Origin: Streptomyces griseoruber | GTDB taxonomy: Bacteria; Actinomycetota; Actinomycetes; Streptomycetales; Streptomycetaceae | NCBI RefSeq assembly: GCF_001514205.1 | Contig: NZ_KQ948769.1 | Span: forward strand, 215,606-279,605 | DNA length: 64,000 nt | Reading direction: 5' to 3' | Shown here: positions 34,986 to 43,080 of the stretch, piece after piece | Position numbering within the stretch: position 1 is the stretch's first letter | How the letters are laid out: the number at the start of each line of letters is the position of its first letter | Notes under the pieces: model-generated | Database searches by the model: none | The model's input: only the letters and a program-made list of their open reading frames with translations | Told to the model about the DNA's origin: nothing | Program-made: the position numbers and the translations under genes

Positions 34986-36133
34986 CCATCCGGCTCCCCG
35001 CCCCCGACGGCACGCTGCGGACCTACGACCCCCGCACCGAACCGCTCCTCATCACCCCGGGCACCCCCTTCACCTCCCGCACGGTCTACTCGGCGGCGCA
35101 CGTCGTCGCCGACCCCTTCGCGGACGTCTCGCCCGACTCGCCCGCCGCCGTCGACTGGGACGCCACCCTCGCCTTCCGCCGCCACCTGTGGTCGCACGGG
35201 CTCGGTGTCGCCGAGGCGATGGACACCGCGCAGCGCGGCATGGGCCTGGACTGGGCGGGCGCGGCCGAGCTGATCCGCCGCAGCGCCGCCGAGGCGAAGG
35301 CGGTCGGCGGCCGCATCGCCTGCGGCGTGGGCACCGACCAGATCGTCTCCGGTTCGCTGGCCGAGGTCCGGACGGCGTACGAGGAGCAGCTCGCCCTGGT
35401 CGAGGCCGCCGGCGCCCGGACGATCCTGATGGCCTCCCGCGCCCTGGCCGCGGCCGCCTCGGGCCCCGAGGACTACCTGGAGATCTACGGACACCTGCTC
35501 CGCCAGGCCTCCGAGCCGGTGATCCTGCACTGGCTGGGCCCGATGTTCGACCCGGCGCTGGAGGGCTACTGGGGCTCCTCCGACCTCGACGCGGCGACGG
35601 ACACCTTCCTGGAGGTCATCGCCGCCCACCCCGACAAGGTCGACGGCATCAAGGTCTCCCTGCTGGACGCCCAGCGCGAGATCGACATCCGCCGCCGCCT
35701 CCCGCAGGGCGTCCGCTGCTACACCGGCGACGACTTCAACTACCCCGAGCTGATCGCGGGCGACGAGCAGGGCTTCAGCCACGCCCTGCTCGGCATCTTC
35801 GACCCGCTGGGCCCGCTGGCGGCGGAGGCGGTACGGCTCCTGGACACCGGCGACAAGGACGGTTTCCGTGCCCTGCTGGACCCCACGGTCGCCCTCTCCC
35901 GCCATCTCTTCCAGACCCCCACCCGCTTCTACAAGACGGGCGTGGTGTTCCTGGCCTGGCTGGCGGGCCACCAGACGCACTTCACGATGGTCGGCGGCCT
36001 TCAGTCGGCGCGCAGCCTCCCGCACTTCGCGCGCGCCTACGAACTCGCCGACGGCCTGGGCCTGTTCCCCGACCCGAAGCTGGCCGAGGACCGTATGAAG
36101 ACCCTTCTCGCCCTGTACGGAGTGACGCAGTGA
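34982..36133 (+). CDS. DUF993 family (dihydrodipicolinate synthase-like) TIM-barrel protein
   Basis: 383 residues. DUF993 proteins are distant relatives of the Schiff-base aldolases; blocks seen include DWDATLAFRRHLWSHGLGVAEAMDTAQRGMG, CGVGTDQI, VDGIKVSLLDAQREIDIRRRLP (with a Lys placed like the DapA Schiff-base Lys) and YTGDDFNYPELI. The reaction is unknown. It overlaps both neighbours by 4 bp, so stoichiometric production with an oxidoreductase and an isomerase-like protein is likely, fitting a sugar-acid or polyol degradation sequence ending in aldol cleavage. Confidence 0.82.
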   Translation: MTIRLPAPDGTLRTYDPRTEPLLITPGTPFTSRTVYSAAHVVADPFADVSPDSPAAVDWDATLAFRRHLWSHGLGVAEAMDTAQRGMGLDWAGAAELIRRSAAEAKAVGGRIACGVGTDQIVSGSLAEVRTAYEEQLALVEAAGARTILMASRALAAAASGPEDYLEIYGHLLRQASEPVILHWLGPMFDPALEGYWGSSDLDAATDTFLEVIAAHPDKVDGIKVSLLDAQREIDIRRRLPQGVRCYTGDDFNYPELIAGDEQGFSHALLGIFDPLGPLAAEAVRLLDTGDKDGFRALLDPTVALSRHLFQTPTRFYKTGVVFLAWLAGHQTHFTMVGGLQSARSLPHFARAYELADGLGLFPDPKLAEDRMKTLLALYGVTQ

Positions 36134-36963
36134 CCGGCTCCCTGTCCCGCTTCTCCATCAACCAGATGACGGTGAAGCAGCTGTCGATGCCCGAACTGGT
36201 GGATGCCTGCCTGGAGCTGGGTGTCCCCGGGGTGGGCCTGTGGCGCGAGCCGGTCCGGACGTACGGCCTGGAGGCGACGGCCAAACTGATCAGGGACGCG
36301 GGCCTGACGGTCACGACCCTCTGCCGGGGCGGCTTCTTCACGGCGATCGACCCGGCGGAACGCACCAAGGCCCTGGACGACAACCGCCGGGCGGTCGAGG
36401 AGGCCGCCACCCTCGGCACCGAGGTCCTGGTCCTGGTCTCCGGCGGCCTCCCGGCGGGCTCCAAGGACCTGCACGGGGCGCGGGAGCGCATCGCCGACGC
36501 CCTTGCCGAACTGGGCCCCTACGCCGAACAGCACGGCGTGCGCCTGGCGATCGAGCCCCTGCACCCCATGTACGCCTCCGACCGCTGCGTGGTCTCCACC
36601 CTCACCCAGGCCCTGGACCTCGCGGAACGCTTCCCGGCCCACCAGGTCGGCGTCACGGTCGACACGTACCACATCTGGTGGGACGACCGGGCCCCCGCCC
36701 AGATCGCCCGGGCGGGCGCCGGCGGCCGTATCCACACCTTCCAGCTCGCCGACTGGACCACCCCCCTCCCCGAGGGCGTCCTCAACGGCCGCGGCCAGAT
36801 CGGCGACGGCGCGATCGACATGCGCGAGTGGAAGGCGTACGTGGAGGCGGCGGGCTACACGGGCGCGATCGAGGTGGAGCTGTTCAACGACGGGCTGTGG
36901 GCGCGGGGCGGGCGCGAGGTCCTCGCGGAGACGGCGGAGAGGTTCGTCCAGCACGTCCTCTGA
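36130..36963 (+). CDS. Sugar phosphate isomerase/epimerase family TIM-barrel protein
   Basis: 277 residues of the xylose isomerase-like AP endonuclease 2 fold (IolE/IolI group). Metal-ligand blocks: LAIEPLHPMYASDRC, VTVDTYHIWWDD, GRIHTFQLADW and AIEVELFND. It probably isomerises, epimerises or dehydrates the product of the oxidoreductase. GTG overlaps the DUF993 stop. It is the last gene of the operon, followed by a strong terminator. Confidence 0.87.
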   Translation: MTGSLSRFSINQMTVKQLSMPELVDACLELGVPGVGLWREPVRTYGLEATAKLIRDAGLTVTTLCRGGFFTAIDPAERTKALDDNRRAVEEAATLGTEVLVLVSGGLPAGSKDLHGARERIADALAELGPYAEQHGVRLAIEPLHPMYASDRCVVSTLTQALDLAERFPAHQVGVTVDTYHIWWDDRAPAQIARAGAGGRIHTFQLADWTTPLPEGVLNGRGQIGDGAIDMREWKAYVEAAGYTGAIEVELFNDGLWARGGREVLAETAERFVQHVL

Positions 36964-36987
36964 CCCCGCAGTCACGCGAACCCACGG

Positions 36988-37034
36988 ACGGCCGCCGGAT
37001 GTCGAAAAACGTACGACGACATCCGGCGGCCGTC
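36988..37034 (+). terminator. Intrinsic terminator after the DUF993 operon
   Basis: Perfect 17-bp stem GACGGCCGCCGGATGTC (36988-37004) with GACATCCGGCGGCCGTC (37018-37034), 13-nt A-rich loop. Confidence 0.88.
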
Positions 37035-37065
37035 TGACATCCCGTCGCTTTGCAACTGCTCATGC

Positions 37066-37071
37066 GATAAT
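37066..37071 (+). promoter_or_regulatory. Possible -10 box of the toxin operon
   Basis: GATAAT, in an unusually AT-rich spot (GCGATAATACG) 44 nt before the first gene of the type VII cargo operon. No good -35 hexamer was found at 17-18 nt. Confidence 0.3.
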
Positions 37072-37114
37072 ACGTTCGACGCACTGGGGGAGGTGCGGGT
37101 TGCGGGGGAGCAGA

Positions 37115-37489
37115 GTGACGGGCTGGGACATCGACATCGCCGGAGTGCGCGGCGTTCTGCGGAACACCGGCACGGCGGCGAAGGCACTGTCGGACACGGG
37201 CCGGGCGATGCAGGGCAACCTGGAGGAGGCGGCCTCGGCGGCGGGGACGATCACCAGCCAGTACGGCCCGTACAGCAGCACGGCCGGGCTGGTGGGCGCG
37301 GCGCTGGCGGAGTTCCTCGATCAGTGGGCGCGTGACTTGGTGTACATCGCCGAACGCGCGTCCAAGTCCGTGAACGGCGCGGCCGAGGCCACGGGCCACT
37401 ACGCCGAGGGCGACCTGACGATGGCGGCCACCGCACAGCGGGAGGCGGCCAAGGAGCCGAAGGTCGATCTGCCGGGGGCGGGCAAGTGA
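37115..37489 (+). CDS. Small WXG100-like T7SS partner (DUF6507-like)
   Basis: 124 residues, mostly two helices, starting TGWDIDIAGVRGVLRNTG and continuing through a Gly-poor amphipathic region to SKSVNGAAEATGHYAEGD. It fits the small helical-hairpin proteins that pair with type VII secretion substrates. GTG at 37115 has GGGGGAG 6 nt upstream. It overlaps the next gene, a large toxin, by 4 bp, so it is probably its secretion partner or chaperone. Confidence 0.75.
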   Translation: MTGWDIDIAGVRGVLRNTGTAAKALSDTGRAMQGNLEEAASAAGTITSQYGPYSSTAGLVGAALAEFLDQWARDLVYIAERASKSVNGAAEATGHYAEGDLTMAATAQREAAKEPKVDLPGAGK

Positions 37490-39531
37490 GCGACGGGGCA
37501 ACCCTGATCGACCCGTCCGGGATACCGCACTTCATCGGGGACCTGTCCACCCTGGACACCGACGTGATGCTGCTGACCGCGAACGCGGCCCAGTTCCGGG
37601 CGTCCGGCGCGAACGTGCACACCACGTTCCAGGGCTTGTCCGCCGTCTACCGGACCCCTGATGCCGCCGACCTGCTCTCCTCCACCCTGCCCGTCCGGAC
37701 GAAGGCGGACGGCTTCGCCGACGACCTGGAGAAGGTCGCCTCGGCGCTGTCCGACTACAGCGCGGAAGTCCAGCCCCTGATCGACAGACTGGCGACCCTG
37801 AAGACGGAGGCCACCGCCTTCGTGGACTCGCTGTCCGGGGACGACGACTGGCGCAAGGATCAGGACAAGGTCGACCGCAACAACGAGCTCTGGCGGGACG
37901 TCAACCACACGGTCGCGGCCTTCCAGGCGGCCGAGCGGACCTGCCACAACAGGATCACCGCACTGGTCGGCGGCTCGAAGACCACCGTCGACGACGGCTC
38001 GCACGGCGAGCACATGTACGGCTACCGCGCCGACGACCTCGACCACGCGCCGCAGACCCCGTGGGGCGCCCCGGCCGAGCGGGAGTACGAGGGCTGGGAC
38101 TGGCTGACCCACCAGGCCGGCCAGGTCTGGGACGGCATCTGGACCGACGGCGTGATGGCCACGATCCACGGCGTGGGCACCCTGTTCGGCGCCGACGGCG
38201 CGGACGCGGCGGGCGAGGCGTGGAAGGGCCTGGCCAAGCTCGCGACGGCCTCGGCCCTGACCAGCGCCACCCTCGGCACCTGGTGGCTGGTCCCCGACGA
38301 CCGGCTCCCCTCCTGGCTCCGCGACTCCCGCACCGCCTACAAACAGACCGTCAAGGGCTTCGTCGCCTGGGACACCTGGAAGACCAACCCGTCCCGGGCG
38401 GCGGGCGCGGTCGGCTTCAACGTACTGACCCTGCTGGGCACCGAGGGCACGGGCGCGGCGGCCTCCGGCGCCGCCAAGTCGTCCGCGGCGGCCCGCGCCC
38501 TGTCGGCCGTGGGCAAGGTGGGCCGAGCCATCGACCCGATGACCTACGCGGGCAAGGCGGGCACCTTCGCCTTCGGCAAGGTCGGCGAATCCTTCCGCGT
38601 CCTGAAGAACCTGCACTCCGGCACGACGCTCGACCTCCTGGAACGGGCGGACGGCCTCCGCTCCCCGGAGATCCCGGACAACGCGATCCCTTACGTCGAC
38701 GACGCCACCGGCAACATCGTCTACCTCACCGACGAAGGCCACCTCCTCAACGCGGACGGCTCCCTGCACCAGCACAGTGAGCAAGCCCCGAAGGAAGCCT
38801 CCGCCGACGAGAGGGCAGAGCAGGGCGCACAGGCGGGGCACCCGTACGAACTGGCTGCAGTCGGTGCCCATGGTGGCGACAACCTGGCCGGCCTGTCTGC
38901 CCAGCCTTCGGGTGGCGCGGTATCTCACCTGCCCGGCGACAGCGCGGGTCATCACGGGCATGCCCCATCGGAGAGTCACGGTGCTCCGGGCGCCAGTGAC
39001 AACATGGGTGGCGCGTCCGACGGAGCCGGTGGGGATGGCCCTGGTGGTACGTCCGGGCATGGGGCCGTGTCCGGCGATGAGCCCGATCGGCTGGCCGCCG
39101 CGACGGATCGGAGCGTGGATCTGAATGGTCTGGGCAGGCCGGTGGTATGGCGTGAGGGTCTCGAGCCTCTGTATCGCAGTGACAACCGTTCCCCTGACGC
39201 GGTCTTCGAGAGCGGTTTCGAGCCGCGAGACCCTTCCAATGTGGACTTGGCGCAGTATGTCGAGGACAGCGAACATTCAGCGTTCGTCAGCACTTCCTAT
39301 CGGGACGACATAGGTGACGAGTTCGGAGGCAAGTACACATACGAGCTTGATGTGCCGGGCGGGATCGACATCAACCGCTCGCTGGGTGACCACCCCCTTT
39401 CCTACGAGGAAGAGGTGGCCTTCCCTGGGGGGATCCGCGGCGAGTACATCAAGGGTGCTTACGCGTACAATTATGCGACAGGTGAGCTTGGTGAATTCAT
39501 CCCGAACCCCAACTATGTTCCCCGAGGTTGA
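37486..39531 (+). CDS. Polymorphic toxin with C-terminal scabin/pierisin-like ADP-ribosyltransferase domain
   Basis: 681 residues. Residues 1-170 form a helical WXG/LXG-like region; 200-400 have hydrophobic Ala/Gly-rich stretches as in pretoxin domains; 430-550 is a Gly/His/Ser-rich hinge; 552-681 is a mono-ADP-ribosyltransferase. There, LYRSDNR carries the NAD-binding Arg564, FVSTS (600-604) is the STS motif, and YEEEVAFPGGI holds Glu641-x-Glu643, the catalytic ExE. Scabin and pierisin, which modify DNA guanine, have Gln at the first position; Glu is typical of arginine-modifying toxins. Probably exported by a type VII system encoded elsewhere; GC falls over the toxin tip. Confidence 0.85.
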   Translation: MSDGATLIDPSGIPHFIGDLSTLDTDVMLLTANAAQFRASGANVHTTFQGLSAVYRTPDAADLLSSTLPVRTKADGFADDLEKVASALSDYSAEVQPLIDRLATLKTEATAFVDSLSGDDDWRKDQDKVDRNNELWRDVNHTVAAFQAAERTCHNRITALVGGSKTTVDDGSHGEHMYGYRADDLDHAPQTPWGAPAEREYEGWDWLTHQAGQVWDGIWTDGVMATIHGVGTLFGADGADAAGEAWKGLAKLATASALTSATLGTWWLVPDDRLPSWLRDSRTAYKQTVKGFVAWDTWKTNPSRAAGAVGFNVLTLLGTEGTGAAASGAAKSSAAARALSAVGKVGRAIDPMTYAGKAGTFAFGKVGESFRVLKNLHSGTTLDLLERADGLRSPEIPDNAIPYVDDATGNIVYLTDEGHLLNADGSLHQHSEQAPKEASADERAEQGAQAGHPYELAAVGAHGGDNLAGLSAQPSGGAVSHLPGDSAGHHGHAPSESHGAPGASDNMGGASDGAGGDGPGGTSGHGAVSGDEPDRLAAATDRSVDLNGLGRPVVWREGLEPLYRSDNRSPDAVFESGFEPRDPSNVDLAQYVEDSEHSAFVSTSYRDDIGDEFGGKYTYELDVPGGIDINRSLGDHPLSYEEEVAFPGGIRGEYIKGAYAYNYATGELGEFIPNPNYVPRG

Positions 39532-39533
39532 CC

Positions 39534-39956
39534 ATGTCTGTCGACGTAGAGATTTTGTACCAAAAGGATATTGTGCTTGTCTCGGACGGTGGGCAATTCC
39601 TCGGGTATCTGACCGGAAGTTTCAGCGGGGATGATTACGTCGTTCGCATCACTTGGGGTCAGTGCGTCTCGCACCACACGGCATGGAACTTCTTCACTGC
39701 CCTCTCCGAGGTGAGGCAGGACTTGGATAAGCAGGGGTTGACGCCGGCCGTCGAGGGTGCCTGTCGGGACGTCTATCCCAGTAGAATGGCGCTTGAGATG
39801 GGTGGGGGTAGAAGGGCGTACCGCTGGCCGTCGACTGGGCGGCCGCGCACCGTCGACATCTTCGACGATGTTCCGATCGAGGAGTGGGCGCGCCTCACGA
39901 GTGTGGCTGAGCAGAAGGACGCGCAGAAGCAGCGAATGAGGCATGACGATGAATGA
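39534..39956 (+). CDS. Candidate immunity protein for the ADP-ribosyltransferase toxin
   Basis: 140 residues, cytosolic, no signal peptide. ATG at 39534 begins 2 nt after the toxin stop and has GAGG 8 nt upstream. Position directly behind a polymorphic toxin tip and the same reduced GC make it the expected immunity protein. Family not recognised with certainty; visible are LYQKDIVLVSDGGQFLGYL, a DVYPSRMALEMGGG block and a charged C-terminus. Binding to the ART domain is inferred from position only. Confidence 0.7.
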   Translation: MSVDVEILYQKDIVLVSDGGQFLGYLTGSFSGDDYVVRITWGQCVSHHTAWNFFTALSEVRQDLDKQGLTPAVEGACRDVYPSRMALEMGGGRRAYRWPSTGRPRTVDIFDDVPIEEWARLTSVAEQKDAQKQRMRHDDE

Positions 39957-40515
39957 GGCTCAGGCGTCAGTCCCGCCCGTAACCGATGCCGTGCGTGCCC
40001 AGGCCGCCGCCCAGCCCGGTGGTTGGGTGTATGCGATCGACCCCTATTTTGATCCAGATGGGAAGGTTCCGCCCATCGGAATCGTGGGGGCCTGGAAGGT
40101 GGACGCCAATGGGCGGCTCAACGGTGAGTTCAAGCACAACCCGAAGTACCGACCCTCCCCGCGTGCAGTCGGTATGCCAGCTCCGAGTGATCGAGTGGAT
40201 GAGGCAATTCAGCTCGCGGCTACGGGCTATGGATCAGACGCCGCCGTACGCGATGCTCTGATCGATTCGACTGTCTACCTCGTTCCTGGGGCGGAATTGC
40301 GGACCGATCCGCATGCGAGTGACGCTGGTGAGCCGGTAGTCGCGCTCTACACGCATCCGTCGCATGCTCCCACTTCTTCCCCTCAGCTCCAGCAAGTGCA
40401 TTTTGCTGACCTGCTGCCGCGCCTGCACGTGCGCGGCGCGGTTGAGCTGAACGGAGACAGCGCGGTTTCTGTACGCATTCCGCTTGCCGATATGAGACGG
40501 GAAACCGGGCAGTGA
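39949..40515 (+). CDS. Type VII secretion system-associated protein
   Basis: 188 residues. Resembles the actinobacterial family annotated as type VII secretion system-associated: GGWVYAIDPYFDPDGKVPPIGIVGAWKVD, FKHNPKYRPSP and DEAIQLAATGYG, with SseB-like features. ATG 39949 is preferred (GAGG 7 nt upstream); ATG 39943 has no spacing for one. It overlaps the immunity gene by 8 bp. No membrane segment. Role in secretion unknown. Confidence 0.75.
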   Translation: MNEAQASVPPVTDAVRAQAAAQPGGWVYAIDPYFDPDGKVPPIGIVGAWKVDANGRLNGEFKHNPKYRPSPRAVGMPAPSDRVDEAIQLAATGYGSDAAVRDALIDSTVYLVPGAELRTDPHASDAGEPVVALYTHPSHAPTSSPQLQQVHFADLLPRLHVRGAVELNGDSAVSVRIPLADMRRETGQ

Positions 40516-40588
40516 CTGGGGTGTCTCGAATGGTCATTCAAGCCTGTCCGGAGGCATCGGTCGTACCGCACGCACCCGAGGACAGCGC

Positions 40589-41989
40589 ATGACCAAGGAC
40601 GTCCTCGCGCTCACCCCGAAGATGCCCGACCAGGCCTCGCTGCTGGCCGCTCTCCACGCCGGCGGACCTGATCTGGGGCTGACGGCCACCGATGACGGTG
40701 CGGTCATCCAGCTGCGCACGGCTGCCGGGCGCCCGCTGGTTTCCGTCGAGGCTCCGCTGCTCGTCCATGTGCCAGGTGAGGCAGAACGCCTCCTGGGAGC
40801 CGGGACCACTGCCCCGGGGCTGCCGTACTGGTGGACCGAGGCACGCGCCTCCACGGCGACCCCCGAGGCGGAGCCGCTGGCGGAATCCGTGTGCGGCCGC
40901 CTGACCCTGCTTCTCGGCGGAACCACCTGGCCGCCCGCAGCAGCAGCCCACACAGCCCGGGTCACCGTCCCCGACGAGCCGCCCGCCACTCAGGACTTCC
41001 CGACCGTCGACGCGCTGACCGACTCGACCGCCGTCGTCCTCTCCGACCGCCCGCTCCTTCCGCTCACCGCCTGGCTCTCCGACACCCTGCGTGCCACCGC
41101 GCAGTCGAACCGAGCCCTCCACCTCGTCACCCCTCCGCACGTCCGCCTCACCCTGCCCCTGCGCACCGCACTCGGCGGGGCACCCAACCGCTGGGTCGTA
41201 CAGGACCCGCAGGGCGGCTACTACGACGGTCTGGCCGGGGTACGACTGGCCTGGCGGAGCGGCACGTTCGCGCCGATCGACAGCACGCTCGCCGAGGCCT
41301 TCACCGTGGGAGCCGCACCGACCGAGCACCGGCAGCTCACCGTGTCGTTCCGCACGGTGCACGCACCCGACGAGCGGCTCGTGCTCGGTCGCGCGCTGGA
41401 GGCGGCCTGGCGGCACCTCACCGGTTCCCCGCCCGTCGGCTGGGGCACGGCCGAGCCGGTCAATCTGCCCTGGTCACCGCAGCAGTTGACCGACCTCGCC
41501 CGGGAACGGATCCCTGCCCCCACTCAGATCGTCGCCGTGGGTGGTCCGGCCATCGCCACACAGCGCGTCAGCCGCACGACGGCAGGCGTCGCCGAGGAGA
41601 TCAGCCTCACCCTCGGCTACGAGCGCCCCCAGGACCTGCCCCTCGCCGCCTTGGAGTCCCTCGCCGCGACCCTCGTCACGGAACACGGCCTGACGACGAT
41701 GCTCACCACCGTCCGCGCGGCCCGCGCCGACCTGACCCTGCTGCCGCGGGTGGAGGGCCCGCCCCTCCCGGTCTCGTTCACCCTGGGACCACGCGACGTG
41801 CGCAAGATCGGCCTCCCGCGCGCCGGGCGCCCACCCATCGCGGCGCAACCACGGCGACTCGGCTCGCCTGCCTCCCCGGCTCTCCACTACCCCCTCGGGG
41901 ACGGAACCGACCCGAAGGCCTGGAGCGCGCTCCAGACCCTCGGCGCCTACCTCAAGACTGCTGGGGGAGGCCCACCTTCCCGTCCTTGA
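40589..41989 (+). CDS. DUF6177 family protein of the T7SS cargo locus
   Basis: 466 residues, cytosolic. Matches the DUF6177 group often encoded beside type VII genes in Streptomyces; typical blocks are PLVSVEAPLLVHVPGEAERLLG, DSTAVVLSDRPLLPLTAWLSDTL and NLPWSPQQLTDLARERIPAPT. Function unknown. ATG has GAGGA 7 nt upstream. The last residues (TAGGGPPSRP) come from an imperfect inverted repeat, CTCAAG (41951-41956) to CTTGAG (41985-41990), which spans the stop and may end the transcript. GC returns to about 70% in this gene. Confidence 0.75.
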   Translation: MTKDVLALTPKMPDQASLLAALHAGGPDLGLTATDDGAVIQLRTAAGRPLVSVEAPLLVHVPGEAERLLGAGTTAPGLPYWWTEARASTATPEAEPLAESVCGRLTLLLGGTTWPPAAAAHTARVTVPDEPPATQDFPTVDALTDSTAVVLSDRPLLPLTAWLSDTLRATAQSNRALHLVTPPHVRLTLPLRTALGGAPNRWVVQDPQGGYYDGLAGVRLAWRSGTFAPIDSTLAEAFTVGAAPTEHRQLTVSFRTVHAPDERLVLGRALEAAWRHLTGSPPVGWGTAEPVNLPWSPQQLTDLARERIPAPTQIVAVGGPAIATQRVSRTTAGVAEEISLTLGYERPQDLPLAALESLAATLVTEHGLTTMLTTVRAARADLTLLPRVEGPPLPVSFTLGPRDVRKIGLPRAGRPPIAAQPRRLGSPASPALHYPLGDGTDPKAWSALQTLGAYLKTAGGGPPSRP

Positions 41990-42023
41990 GGGAGGCTCAC
42001 GGCACAAGGTCACTCGCGCGGCG

Positions 42024-42284
42024 TCAATGCTCTCTGTCCGCCGCCATGATGCCGACGCATTCCTCAAGCGCCGCATGCAACGCCGGCACGAAGGCCGCGA
42101 GTTCGGTGTCCGAGGACCTGCCTCCCTCCAGTACCGCACCGACGATCGTCACGAGCACGGCGGCCGCCTTCAGGGCGTGGGCGTCGGCCAGCTCCTCCAG
42201 GAAGCCACCGGGTTGCGCCACCACGAACGCCTCTTTACCGGTGGCCGGGTCGACGCCGACGCTACGGAATCTCCTCACGCTCAC
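42024..42284 (-). CDS. Small hypothetical protein
   Basis: 86 residues. GTG at 42284 overlaps the stop of the preceding small gene by 4 bp (GTGA), which supports both. Sequence starts SVRRFRSVGVDPATGKEAFV and is acidic and helical thereafter, ending CVGIMAADREH. No signal or membrane segment; family not recognised. Confidence 0.7.
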   Translation of the reverse strand: MSVRRFRSVGVDPATGKEAFVVAQPGGFLEELADAHALKAAAVLVTIVGAVLEGGRSSDTELAAFVPALHAALEECVGIMAADREH

Positions 42285-42577
42285 GCGGCGGCCTCCGACG
42301 GGACGTAGTCCTGGCCCAGCGTTGCGAGCACCGCCGCACGGCGCCGCTCCCGCTGGAGGCGCCGGCGGTCCCGCTCGTCCCGCTCGCGCTCCCATACGGC
42401 GAGGTACGGCCGGACGAGGGGCAGACCGTCGGCTGGGATGACGTCCGGGGGGTACGGCCGCGCCCGACGCGCGGGTGCGGGCGCATAGACGGTCGGGATC
42501 GGTGGCCTTTCGAGGGCGCGGTGCGCTCCACGAGGCGGCAGGAAGAGGCTCAGGATCGCGGCCAGTAGGCTGCGCAT
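42281..42577 (-). CDS. Small hypothetical protein, Arg-rich
   Basis: 98 residues. ATG at 42577 has AGGAGT 7 nt upstream. Hydrophobic start (MRSLLAAILSLFLPP) then Pro-rich, then a strongly charged helix (WERERDERDRRRLQRERRR). Normal Streptomyces codon bias. Pairs of such small genes facing a GntR gene are familiar in Streptomyces but unassigned in function. Confidence 0.7.
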   Translation of the reverse strand: MRSLLAAILSLFLPPRGAHRALERPPIPTVYAPAPARRARPYPPDVIPADGLPLVRPYLAVWERERDERDRRRLQRERRRAAVLATLGQDYVPSEAAA

Positions 42578-42732
42578 AGGTCGACTCCTGTTTAGTCGGC
42601 TCAGCCCCGGCATGGAAGCTCTCACTCTTCCCGCCGGGGCGCTTTCATGGGGAATGGTATCCCCTTGTATCGACTCATCGCGAGACGTATCTCAAAGAGT
42701 GTGTATCGCTCCACTTGCCTAGCGTCGACTCC

Positions 42733-43014
42733 ATGAATCCTGATGCTGAGATCGATCACGGAGCGCCACTGACGCCGTACCGGCAGCTCGCCGAGATTCT
42801 GCGTGCGCAGATGAGGCGCGGCGACTGGCAGCCCGGGCGGATGCTGCCCAGTGAGGCTCAGCTCGTGCAGCGGTACGGGATCGCCCGCACGACGGTGCGG
42901 CGGGGGCTTGGCCTGCTGGCCGACGAAGGCTGGGTGTAAGCCGTTCCGCAGCGGGGGTGGTTCGTCTCCGACCCCCTCCCGCCCGCCCCCGACGCCGCCG
43001 TACCCCCTGCATAG
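42733..43014 (+). pseudogene. GntR family regulator broken by an in-frame TAA
   Basis: ATG 42733 opens a GntR winged-helix domain (PYRQLAEILRAQMRRGDWQP, PSEAQLVQRYGIARTTVRRGL, LLADEGWV) that stops at TAA 42937-42939 after 68 residues. The same frame continues AVPQRGWFVSDPLPP to TAG at 43012-43014, exactly the wing that intact proteins have. One change, for example TAC to TAA, explains it. The truncated form would lack the wing; whether it still binds DNA is unclear. Repeated TGTATCG at 42667 and 42702 in the upstream 155 bp may be its old operator. Confidence 0.75.
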
Positions 43015-43080
43015 GCCTCGCACAGGCAACGGGCCGGAGGGGATCGCCGGGAACACCGGCTCCTCTCCGGCCCAGGACCG

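Noticed and set aside
37115-41989. A complete type VII secretion system
   Set aside because: No EccC ATPase, EccD or mycosin gene is in the window; only cargo-type and accessory genes are present.
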